DNA of 19,843 nucleotides from Candidatus Cloacimonas sp. SDB (lineage in GTDB: Bacteria; Cloacimonadota; Cloacimonadia; Cloacimonadales; TCS61): contig LKUH01000037.1 in NCBI GenBank assembly GCA_001412425.1, forward strand, positions 1-19,843, read 5' to 3'. Position 1 is the first letter of the stretch; each line of letters begins with the position of its first letter. This document shows positions 8,099 to 15,584 of this stretch, piece after piece. The translations under genes and the position numbers were made by a program. The notes under the pieces are model-generated. The model was not told the DNA's origin, ran no database searches, and saw only the letters and a list, made by a program, of their open reading frames with translations.

Positions 8099-10177
8099 TC
8101 ATTCTACTAATTTAAACGTCTTTCGCATATCAAATTCAGCTTTTTTCCCGTCATTCCATTGCTGTACCGGACGTAAATAACCAACTACTCTGGAATAAAC
8201 TTCACACTCCTTATTGCAATGAGGACAAGTATAATGTTCGCCGTCTATGTAGCCGTGGGTTTTACATACACTGAAGGTAGGTGAAAAAGTGAAATAGGGT
8301 AGTTTGTAATTACTGCAGATTTTATTTACCAGATTTTTAATACTCTCAGAATGAATAGCTCTTTCCCCTGCAAACAGATGCAGTACAGTACCACCTGTAT
8401 ATTTGGTTTGAATGTTATCCTGCAAGTCCAGAGTTTCAAAAATATCGTCAGTAAAATTCACCGGTAAATGGGTTGAATTGGTATAAAATGGCTTATCACC
8501 ATCATTGGCTACAATTATATCATGATATTTTGCTTTATCTAGCCTTGCCAGCCTGTAGGTTGTGCCCTCTGCTGGAGTAGCTTCCAGATTGTAATTATTT
8601 CCCGTCTCCTGCTGATATTTTACCAGAACTTCACGCATATGATTAAGAATCCGTACAGCAAAATCCTGACCTTCTAAAGAAACAATTTCACAATTCAGCA
8701 AATTTTTGCAGGCTTCATTCATCCCGATCAGACCGATCGTGGAAAAATGATTTTTCCAGTATTGATCAAATCGCTTTTTTATATCTCGTAAATAATACCT
8801 CGTATAAGGATATAAATTATTGTCAGTTAATTTTTCCAGAACTTTTCTTTTGATCTCCAGACTGTTCTTGGCTTTTTCCATTAAAAATTCCAGCCTGGAA
8901 ATAAATTCATCTTCCGTCTGGGAAAGATATGCAATCCTGGGTAGATTTATCGTGACCACTCCAATTGAACCTGTTAGTGGATTTGCCCCAAATAAACCTC
9001 CACCCCGAGCTTCCAGTTTTCTGGTATCCAATCTCAAACGACAGCACATCGATCGGGCATCATCCGGATTGAGATCGGAATTAACAAAATTAGAAAAATA
9101 AGGTATGCCGTATTTAGCCGTGGCTTCCCAGAGATCTTTCAAAACCGGGTTGTTCCAATCAAAATCCTTGGTTATATTATAGGTTGGAATCGGAAATGTA
9201 AATACTCTTCCTTTGGCATCCCCCTCACTCATTACTTCTAGAAATGCCCGGTTCAGTATGTTCATTTCTTCCTGAAAATCACCGTAAGTTTCTTTCTGCA
9301 GATCTCCTCCGACCACTACCGGAGAATCTACATATATCTTGGGCACAACCAGATCCATAGTAATATTTGTGAAAGGTGTTTGAAATCCAACTCTTGTCGG
9401 CACATTCACATTAAAAATGAATTCCTGTAATGCCTGTTTAACTTCTTTATAATTTAACTTGTCAAAACGGATAAAGGGCGCCAGTAAAGTATCGAAATTT
9501 GAAAAAGCCTGTGCTCCAGCCGCTTCTCCCTGAAGAGTATAAAAAAAATTAACGATCTGCCCCAGAATACTACGAAAATGTTTAGCAGGACCACTTTCTA
9601 TTTTGCCTCGAGCTCCCTTGAAACCTATCATTAAAAGGTCTTTTAGATCCCAGCCTACACAATAAACAGAAATTAAACCAAGATCATGAACATGAAAATC
9701 ACCACCGATATGCAGGTCCTTGATCTCAGGCGGATAGATTTTATTTAACCAGTATATCTTACTAACTTCAGATGCAATATAATTGTTCAAACCCTGCAGG
9801 GAATAAGCCATATTACTATTCTCTTTCACCTGCCAGTCTAATTTCTCCAGATATTTATCAATCAGATTTATTTCCGCATTGGAAACAATCTCTCTGATCT
9901 TGTTATGCTGGTCACGATATAAAATATAGGCCTTAGCAGATTTCTTGAAAGGAGAAGACAATAATACCTCCTCCACAATGTCCTGGATCTCTTCAACAGC
10001 AGGTACATCTCTCTTGATTGACTGCTGAGCCAGATTTAATACATGTAATGTTAAATTTTTAGCTACTTTGTAATCAAATTCTTCCGTTGCCTTACCGGCA
10101 TTAAGAATAGCACTGGTAATTTTTTCGGATTCAAAAGGTAGAATTGTATTATCACGTTTTTTAATAAATTTAAACAT
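8099..10177 (-). CDS. nrdD: Anaerobic (class III) ribonucleoside-triphosphate reductase
   Basis: NrdD makes deoxyribonucleotides from ribonucleotides under strict anoxia by glycyl-radical chemistry. The 692-aa protein begins with an ATP-cone allosteric domain (about residues 1-95). It continues with the ten-stranded catalytic barrel, including SMCCRLRLD and GGGLFGANPLTGSIGVV. It ends with the zinc site (Cys638, His641, Cys651, Cys654) and the glycyl-radical loop SRVVGYLRP. The radical glycine is Gly666, 26 residues from the end, as expected for the family. In the zinc site the second ligand is His rather than Cys (CKTH). The start is supported by GAGG about five bases upstream. nrdG follows directly. 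A class II reductase gene lies 244 bp upstream on the same strand. Confidence 0.96.
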   Translation of the reverse strand: MFKFIKKRDNTILPFESEKITSAILNAGKATEEFDYKVAKNLTLHVLNLAQQSIKRDVPAVEEIQDIVEEVLLSSPFKKSAKAYILYRDQHNKIREIVSNAEINLIDKYLEKLDWQVKENSNMAYSLQGLNNYIASEVSKIYWLNKIYPPEIKDLHIGGDFHVHDLGLISVYCVGWDLKDLLMIGFKGARGKIESGPAKHFRSILGQIVNFFYTLQGEAAGAQAFSNFDTLLAPFIRFDKLNYKEVKQALQEFIFNVNVPTRVGFQTPFTNITMDLVVPKIYVDSPVVVGGDLQKETYGDFQEEMNILNRAFLEVMSEGDAKGRVFTFPIPTYNITKDFDWNNPVLKDLWEATAKYGIPYFSNFVNSDLNPDDARSMCCRLRLDTRKLEARGGGLFGANPLTGSIGVVTINLPRIAYLSQTEDEFISRLEFLMEKAKNSLEIKRKVLEKLTDNNLYPYTRYYLRDIKKRFDQYWKNHFSTIGLIGMNEACKNLLNCEIVSLEGQDFAVRILNHMREVLVKYQQETGNNYNLEATPAEGTTYRLARLDKAKYHDIIVANDGDKPFYTNSTHLPVNFTDDIFETLDLQDNIQTKYTGGTVLHLFAGERAIHSESIKNLVNKICSNYKLPYFTFSPTFSVCKTHGYIDGEHYTCPHCNKECEVYSRVVGYLRPVQQWNDGKKAEFDMRKTFKLVE

Positions 10178-10233
10178 ATTCCTCTCGTATATATAAAAAA
10201 TAATCTATTTCATCTCTAAAGACTGCGATAAAT

Positions 10234-10256
10234 GCATAATTTCCAGTAATTTATGC
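10234..10256 (-). promoter_or_regulatory. Inverted repeat in the nrdD leader
   Basis: Nine-base arms (10234-10242 and 10248-10256) pair in eight of nine positions around a five-base loop. The outer six pairs GCATAA/TTATGC are perfect. The repeat lies about 57-80 bases before the nrdD start and downstream of the candidate promoter. It could act either as an operator or as an RNA hairpin. It does not match the NrdR box as I know it. Confidence 0.4.
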
Positions 10257-10305
10257 GATTCAGTATTGTATTTTATTAAACTTGGAAATTTTTATTATTT
10301 GTTAA

Positions 10306-10332
10306 AATATAAAGCTTTAGCACTAGTGTCAA
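10306..10332 (-). promoter_or_regulatory. Putative promoter for nrdDG
   Basis: On the minus strand TTGACA (10332-10327) is followed after 15 bases by TATATT (10311-10306). With a 17-base spacer the box would be TATTTT. This predicts a leader of about 120 nt before nrdD. The nrdJ leader has the same arrangement (TTGACA, 15 bases, TATA). Confidence 0.45.
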
Positions 10333-10421
10333 GTTAGAAATATTTGCTCAATCTTATGTTTAAGGCAAAAATTCACTGTTTATGAGCTTCTTTATTCAAT
10401 AAAAAAAATTCTTTCACATTC

Positions 10422-12671
10422 TTAACATTTAGTCCAGCCACAATTATTACACTTCATACAACCCTCACTGTGCTCAATTGTACTACCACAATCCGGACAT
10501 AATCCGCTTAACTTTCCAGAGGGAATTTTATCTGCATCATCAGCCTTAATGTTGATCTCTTCCAGGCTATTATCTGCATTTTTACTCATTTCCATGAAAG
10601 TCTTCAAAGATTTTGCTACACCATCTGCACAGGATGTGATCATTTCACCCTTACTCCACATCGGAGAAGGACATCGTATCCCGCTCAATTGTTTTATAAT
10701 GGAAGATAATTTTACGTTGGAACGTAAACATAAGGAAGTTAATCTGGCAATTGCTTCCAGTTGAGCCGAAGCACACCCCCCCACTTTACCTATCTGGGTA
10801 AACACTTCACAGGCTCCATTCTTATCTGAATTTATCGTAATATACATATTCCCGCAACCTGTTTCGATTTTCTGCGTTGTTCCTTGCGTTATTACCGGTC
10901 GCTTCCTGGGAGAAATCCTGGTTCCATTCATACTTTTTTTTATTTTACTGCCAATGTTTAATACCTGATTTTCCCGGCTGCCATCCCTGTAGACAGTCAC
11001 CCCTTTGCAGCCAGATTGATATGCCATCTCATAGGCTGTTTTAATATTTTCAGGCGTTGCTTCCCGGGTAAAATTTATCGTTTTTGATACTGCATTATCT
11101 GTATATTGCTGAAAAGCTGCCTGCATCCTTATGTGCCACTCGGGACTTATATCATGTGAAGTAACGAATACTTTTCTAATTCTTTCCGGAATTTCTTCCA
11201 TCTGCTGGATACTTCCTGCATCCGAGATCTTCTTCATCAGATCTTCCGAATATATACCAGCCTCTTTTAGCGCTTTTTCAAAATGGGGATTTACATATAA
11301 TAATTGATCACCATCCATAACCTGTTTCACATAAACCAGTGAGAATTGCGGTTCTATTCCGCTGGAAGTATCCATAATCATACTTATGGTACCTGTAGGC
11401 GCAATGGTTGTTGTAGTTGCATTTCGAATTCCGTTTTCACTGATAGCAACACCCAGCGCATCCCAGTTCAAATTCAATTTTTTCCTTTTTAATTCGCTTT
11501 TTTCATATATACTTCCTTTAAAATTAGGAAAGGCTCCCTGAGCCTGAGCCAGTTCCATTGACCTTTTTTTGGAAGTAAAATCAATGAATTCCATCAGGCT
11601 GCTGGCTAAATCAATTGCTTCATCACTGCTGTAAGGTATGTTAAGAAGAAAAAGCAGATCAGCCCAACCCATAATACCTAAACCAATTTTACGGTTGCCT
11701 TTCACCATTTTATCTATCATCTCAAGGGGAAATTTTGATCTGTCGATCACATCGTTCAAAAAATCAACACTTTCTCTCACCGTTTCTTCCAACAACTTAT
11801 AATCAATTTCTCCCTGTTTAACCATGCCAGCCAGATTTATTGAACCAAGATTACAGGCTTCATGAGATAATAGTGGCTGCTCTCCACAAGGGTTTGTCGA
11901 TTCAATCTTACCAATATGAGGTGTGGGGTTATATTCATTTATGCGATCCAGAAAAATTACTCCGGGCTCACCATTCTTATGAGCCATTTCAACAATCAGA
12001 CTGAATACATCTCTGGCTCTTAATTTTTTAATTATTTTGCCCGTATGGGGTTCGGTCAGTTCATATTCATCATCTTCGTAGAAAGCATTCATAAATTCTG
12101 CGGTTATACCTACACTGATATTGAAATTGGTCAATTCGCTGGTATCCTCTTTACAGGTAATAAATTCCATAATATCAGGATGATCAACATTCAGAATTGC
12201 CATGTTGGCACCTCTTCTGGTTCCGCCTTGCTTAACCGCATCAGTGGCTGAATTGAACACCTTTAAAAAAGTAATGGGCCCACTGGATACTCCACTTGTA
12301 CTTTTTACTCTGGCGTTAGATTGTCTCAATTTACTGAAACTGAATCCCGTTCCACCACCACTCTTGTGAATCAAGGCAGCATTTTTCACCGATTCAAAAA
12401 TGCTTTCCATACTATCTTCTACCGGCAGCACAAAACAGGCTGATAGCTGCTGCAGGTCATTTCCCGCATTCATTAAGGTAGGAGAATTAGGCAAAAAATT
12501 TCCTGAATCCAATAACCTGAAATAACGCTTACTTTTTTCTACATCACCTTTTGCAATATTATTTGATACTCTTTTTACCAGATCTTCCCAGTTTTCCAGA
12601 ACTTTACCTTTTTTATCTTTTTTGAAATATCTTCTTTTTAAGACCGTAAGCGCATTATCTGTTAATTTCAT
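10422..12671 (-). CDS. nrdJ: Class II (adenosylcobalamin-dependent) ribonucleotide reductase
   Basis: NrdJ reduces ribonucleotides with adenosylcobalamin as radical source and needs neither oxygen nor a partner subunit. The 749-aa protein has Cys79 in SACFVLPV, the glycine-rich HKSGGGTGFSFSKLR, the catalytic NPCGE (260-264, radical Cys262 and Glu264) and Cys273 in the redox-disulfide position, exactly 11 residues after the radical cysteine. The C-terminal part has the cysteine-rich TSCPD-like region (TSCAD) and a terminal zinc ribbon (CPDCG...CMKCNNCGWTKC) that recycles the disulfide. I chose the ATG at 12671 because GGGAG lies five bases upstream. An in-frame ATG at 12695 has no ribosome binding site and would add eight unconserved residues. 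The next gene, nrdD, has its own leader, so the two reductases can be controlled separately. Confidence 0.95.
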   Translation of the reverse strand: MKLTDNALTVLKRRYFKKDKKGKVLENWEDLVKRVSNNIAKGDVEKSKRYFRLLDSGNFLPNSPTLMNAGNDLQQLSACFVLPVEDSMESIFESVKNAALIHKSGGGTGFSFSKLRQSNARVKSTSGVSSGPITFLKVFNSATDAVKQGGTRRGANMAILNVDHPDIMEFITCKEDTSELTNFNISVGITAEFMNAFYEDDEYELTEPHTGKIIKKLRARDVFSLIVEMAHKNGEPGVIFLDRINEYNPTPHIGKIESTNPCGEQPLLSHEACNLGSINLAGMVKQGEIDYKLLEETVRESVDFLNDVIDRSKFPLEMIDKMVKGNRKIGLGIMGWADLLFLLNIPYSSDEAIDLASSLMEFIDFTSKKRSMELAQAQGAFPNFKGSIYEKSELKRKKLNLNWDALGVAISENGIRNATTTTIAPTGTISMIMDTSSGIEPQFSLVYVKQVMDGDQLLYVNPHFEKALKEAGIYSEDLMKKISDAGSIQQMEEIPERIRKVFVTSHDISPEWHIRMQAAFQQYTDNAVSKTINFTREATPENIKTAYEMAYQSGCKGVTVYRDGSRENQVLNIGSKIKKSMNGTRISPRKRPVITQGTTQKIETGCGNMYITINSDKNGACEVFTQIGKVGGCASAQLEAIARLTSLCLRSNVKLSSIIKQLSGIRCPSPMWSKGEMITSCADGVAKSLKTFMEMSKNADNSLEEINIKADDADKIPSGKLSGLCPDCGSTIEHSEGCMKCNNCGWTKC

Positions 12672-12788
12672 TAAATCTCCCACTAACAACCACATTTAGT
12701 AATTAATCGCTAACTCTTTAATATCCAAGCAATTACATAACTTAAAGGTAATTATTTTATCTGCCCGTGTTTTATTTTAATTATTTCT

Positions 12789-12815
12789 CTTATAAAAAGT
12801 TACTGATATTGTCAA
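12789..12815 (-). promoter_or_regulatory. Putative promoter for nrdJ
   Basis: On the minus strand TTGACA (12815-12810) is followed after 15 bases by TATAAG (12794-12789), about 118 bases before the chosen nrdJ start. The 15-base spacer is short but is the same as in the nrdD leader. The rest of the 247-bp gap to the upstream permease gene is AT-rich, and I see no clear terminator in it. Confidence 0.5.
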
Positions 12816-12918
12816 GCTTGAATTATCTCATATTTTGAGTATTTGATGTAATTCATCTGAGTAATTAGTTTTGTCCGATTTTATTTTTTTTTAGAAAATA
12901 TTTTGAGGGTTTATTAGC

Positions 12919-14154
12919 CTAATCTCGAATGATTTTTATCGGTTCAATCTTCAAGGTTGCCCGTGATGGTCTTAAAGTTGTGATAAAACAAATCAGTATC
13001 GTAATCAAAGGTACTAAAATAAAGTCTATGACCCTTAATTCTACTGGTAATGTCTGTAAAGGAAATCCGGCTAATGGAATATTTATGAAATTCCAGGTCT
13101 TTTGAGCGATCAGCAATATAAGGGCTAAAAAAGTTCCTGCAGCTGCTCCGGTTATCCCAATAATAGTACCAATTATCATGAATATTTTCACGATCTGACT
13201 GTCCGAAGCTCCTAAGGCTTTTAGTATTCCAATCTCAACTTTCTTTTCATAAACAAGTTTAATGAAATTTCCGATCATATTAAATGAGGCTAAAATAACC
13301 ATTAAGATCAAAACAAAAAATATTATCACTTTCTCCATCTTTATCGCATTAAATAAATTTGCTTCAAATTGGCTCCAATCTTCAACAAGAAATTGTTCTC
13401 CCAGGTGATCTTTAAGTGTTTTACTCACACGATAAGATGTTTTAGGATCATAAGTTTTTACTTCCAAATGAGAAACTGCTTCTTTGTAATTGGAAAAATA
13501 TTGCCCATTCTCAAGCGACATATAAGAATACAACCGGTCATATTCCGGTAATCCCGATATAAAAATCCCAATGACTTTCATTTTTTTTGAACGCGGCAGC
13601 AGCCCAAAGGGTGTAGCTTCAGTTGTCATCGCAGAATAAACCTGAATATATTCACCCACAGTAGCACTTAGTGAAAGTGAAAGGTCCAGTCCTATTATGA
13701 GGCCATTGTTGCTTAAAGCCAGGCTGTCAGGATTTCCAATAATAATTTTTTCAAAAATATTATTTATGCCGGAATGAGCGGAATAATCTACTCCGAGACT
13801 TATCGAAGAAGCGAGATAATTTTTGTTCTGGAACATAAGTTCATTTTCACAAACGGGAGCAACAGACCTAACTCCTTCAACTTTGGCGATTTTATCAACT
13901 AATTCTTTGAAATTTCTGAAAGGACTAAAATCTTTTTGATGAATCTTAATTTCAGATTTCGAACCAATTATTCTGGATCTCATATCACTATCAAAACCAT
14001 TCATTACTGATGAAACCACTAATAGAGAAAATACTCCGATAATAATACCTGCCAGAGAGAGAATATTTGACGATCTGAAAAAAAATCGCTTCCTTCCTTT
14101 CAGATAATTCATCGAGATCTTTAAAATAAACATAAAATTCTTAATCCAATTCAA
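12919..14154 (-). CDS. LolC/LolE-family ABC transporter permease
   Basis: This 411-aa inner-membrane protein has the LolC/E layout. There is one N-terminal helix (about 30-50, LAGIIIGVFSLLVVSSV), directly followed by the family's conserved MNGFD. A large periplasmic domain follows (about 55-270), then three C-terminal helices (about 275-297, 323-350 and 376-396) of the FtsX type. LolCDE extracts lipoproteins from the inner membrane for delivery to the outer membrane. Only one permease and no LolD ATPase is present here, so a homodimeric LolF-like arrangement or partners elsewhere are likely. The annotated start is TTG, preceded by AAGAAG. An ATG seven codons later (14133) would match the usual family N-terminus better but has a weak ribosome site, so the start is uncertain. 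It follows the 95-aa gene by 33 bases. Confidence 0.85.
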   Translation of the reverse strand: MNWIKNFMFILKISMNYLKGRKRFFFRSSNILSLAGIIIGVFSLLVVSSVMNGFDSDMRSRIIGSKSEIKIHQKDFSPFRNFKELVDKIAKVEGVRSVAPVCENELMFQNKNYLASSISLGVDYSAHSGINNIFEKIIIGNPDSLALSNNGLIIGLDLSLSLSATVGEYIQVYSAMTTEATPFGLLPRSKKMKVIGIFISGLPEYDRLYSYMSLENGQYFSNYKEAVSHLEVKTYDPKTSYRVSKTLKDHLGEQFLVEDWSQFEANLFNAIKMEKVIIFFVLILMVILASFNMIGNFIKLVYEKKVEIGILKALGASDSQIVKIFMIIGTIIGITGAAAGTFLALILLIAQKTWNFINIPLAGFPLQTLPVELRVIDFILVPLITILICFITTLRPSRATLKIEPIKIIRD

Positions 14155-14187
14155 TTTTTCTTCTTACAGACTCCATGAAAAAATATT

Positions 14188-14475
14188 TCATATTGAATCT
14201 GCTATCTTATTCAAATAGTAATTCACCGTAATGGCATGATTGATATCTAAATGGGTTTCTCTATCACGAAACAAATATTCTTCGGCCAGTAAATAAGTAA
14301 TCCCTTTAACTTCTTTTTTATAATAATACCTGAGAGATTTTGCATCAATATCTTTTACTGTTTTATCTAAGATTAATTCAAACGATCTTTTTAAAAATTT
14401 CCCTTCCGCAGTAGATAATTTTCTGGGAAATCGATTTATGGCAAAAATGACCTGATCTAACCCCTTATTTTCCAT
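14188..14475 (-). CDS. Small hypothetical protein (95 aa)
   Basis: I do not recognise this protein. It is rich in charged and aromatic residues (RYYYKKEVKG, EEYLFRDRETH), has no signal peptide, membrane segment or metal motif, and looks like a small soluble mostly helical protein. The ATG follows GAAGGG with nine bases between. The AGGG overlaps a small hairpin, and seven T residues abut the start codon. It lies 36 bases after the HD-GYP gene and 33 before the permease gene. That position in an otherwise tight gene run is the main support that it is real. Confidence 0.6.
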   Translation of the reverse strand: MENKGLDQVIFAINRFPRKLSTAEGKFLKRSFELILDKTVKDIDAKSLRYYYKKEVKGITYLLAEEYLFRDRETHLDINHAITVNYYLNKIADSI

Positions 14476-14494
14476 AAAAAAAGACCCTTCGGGT
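14476..14494 (-). terminator. Weak hairpin plus U7 overlapping the next gene's ribosome site
   Basis: The minus strand has ACCC-GAA-GGGT followed by C and seven T residues that run directly into the ATG at 14475. The stem is only four pairs with a three-base loop, so termination would be partial at best. The same bases include the GAAGGG ribosome site of the 95-aa gene, so the hairpin may instead limit translation. Confidence 0.3.
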
Positions 14495-14511
14495 TTGAAG
14501 TTAGTGTAGCA

Positions 14512-15576
14512 CTAAAATTTAAAATCTACCCGGTCAATTATCTTCAGAGCAGCTTCAACAATTTCAGGATCATATAAAATGCCCTTATTATTCTTAATTT
14601 CTTCAATAGCATTATTTATGCCCAACCCGGCTCTGTAAGGTCTGTGATAAGTTATTGCCTCTATTACATCTGCAACTCCCAGAACCTTTGCCTCATACAG
14701 GATCTCATCCGATTTTAATCCTTTAGGATATCCTGAACCATTCAGTCTTTCATGATGCTGAAGGACTATTTCTGCTATCGGCCAGGGAAAATCGATATTT
14801 TTTATAAGTTCATATCCGGTTACCGGGTGAGCTTTAATAATGTCCATTTCTATATCCAGTAGTTTACAGCTTTTGCTCAATATCTCAATTGGTACTCTTA
14901 TCTTGCCGATATCATGTATTGTAGAAGCAACTCTTATGGCATCAGATACATTCTCCTCCAAATCCAATTCCTGAGCGATTAATGTTGCTAATTTAGTAAC
15001 ATTCTGCTGATGACCAGCAGTAAAGGGATCTCTGATCTCAACTACTGAAGCTAATAATTTTAGAGTGTCCTGAATTAATTTTTGCAGTTTTAGATTACTT
15101 TTTTCCAGGTCCTTTTCAGTTTTTTTACGCTGTATAATTTCTTTTTGAAGCTCGTTTGTTTTCTGCTTAACCAGATATCCCAGATTATCCTGAAAATCCT
15201 TCAGCCTGATGTGCGTTTTTACCCGGGCTAACAGTTCAATCTCATTAATTGGCTTTCCGATATAATCGGAAGCTCCCAGATTCAAACCTTTGGCAACACT
15301 TTGTGAATCTTTATGACCGGTGATGAAAATTATCGGGATATCTCTGGTTTCCGGATCACTTTTTAATTGAGAACATAATTCAAATCCATCCATTCCCGGC
15401 ATTCCAATATCAAGCAAAATAAGGCTATAATTCATTTTCGAAACAGCCTTTATTGCTTCATCAGCATTTTTAGCACTGCTCACCCGATAGCCATGATCTT
15501 CCAGACAGCTTTCTAAGATCCTTAAATTAGCGATCTCATCATCAACCAATAAAATATAATCACTACTCGTTTTCAC
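14512..15576 (-). CDS. Response regulator with HD-GYP output domain
   Basis: This 354-aa protein has a receiver domain (about 1-125) with the acidic pair Asp12/Asp13, phospho-acceptor Asp56, Thr86 and Lys108. A charged helical linker (about 128-165) probably forms a coiled coil. The HD-GYP domain (about 170-350) has HDIGKI at 221-226 and HHERLNGSGYP at 274-284. The HD and HHE/GYP residues are complete, so it should be an active phosphodiesterase, most likely hydrolysing cyclic di-GMP when phosphorylated by an unseen sensor kinase. No DNA-binding domain is present. The start is GTG with TGAGGT upstream. The TGA of that site is the stop codon of lysS, so the two genes are translationally linked. 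Confidence 0.93.
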   Translation of the reverse strand: MKTSSDYILLVDDEIANLRILESCLEDHGYRVSSAKNADEAIKAVSKMNYSLILLDIGMPGMDGFELCSQLKSDPETRDIPIIFITGHKDSQSVAKGLNLGASDYIGKPINEIELLARVKTHIRLKDFQDNLGYLVKQKTNELQKEIIQRKKTEKDLEKSNLKLQKLIQDTLKLLASVVEIRDPFTAGHQQNVTKLATLIAQELDLEENVSDAIRVASTIHDIGKIRVPIEILSKSCKLLDIEMDIIKAHPVTGYELIKNIDFPWPIAEIVLQHHERLNGSGYPKGLKSDEILYEAKVLGVADVIEAITYHRPYRAGLGINNAIEEIKNNKGILYDPEIVEAALKIIDRVDFKF

Positions 15577-15584
15577 AAATTACC

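Noticed and set aside
8820..9101. 93-codon open frame on the plus strand inside nrdD
   Set aside because: It is antisense to the catalytic domain of NrdD; composition follows the complementary codons.
10178..10421. NrdR box or cobalamin riboswitch before the reductase genes
   Set aside because: I looked in both leaders (also 12672-12918) for the paired NrdR palindromes and for B12-box-like sequence and found no convincing match. The leaders are also short for a full cobalamin riboswitch.
12672..12695. Upstream in-frame ATG extending nrdJ by eight residues
   Set aside because: No ribosome site precedes it, while GGGAG lies five bases before the ATG at 12671, and the extra residues (MWLLVGDL) do not look like a conserved N-terminus.
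12830..12907. Direct repeat CTCAAAATAT downstream of the permease gene
   Set aside because: Two AT-rich 10-mers about 68 bases apart are within what chance would give in this composition.
14155..14187. Hairpin ATGAAA/TTTCAT between the 95-aa gene and the permease gene as a terminator
   Set aside because: The stem is AT-rich and six pairs long, and no U-run follows it on the minus strand.
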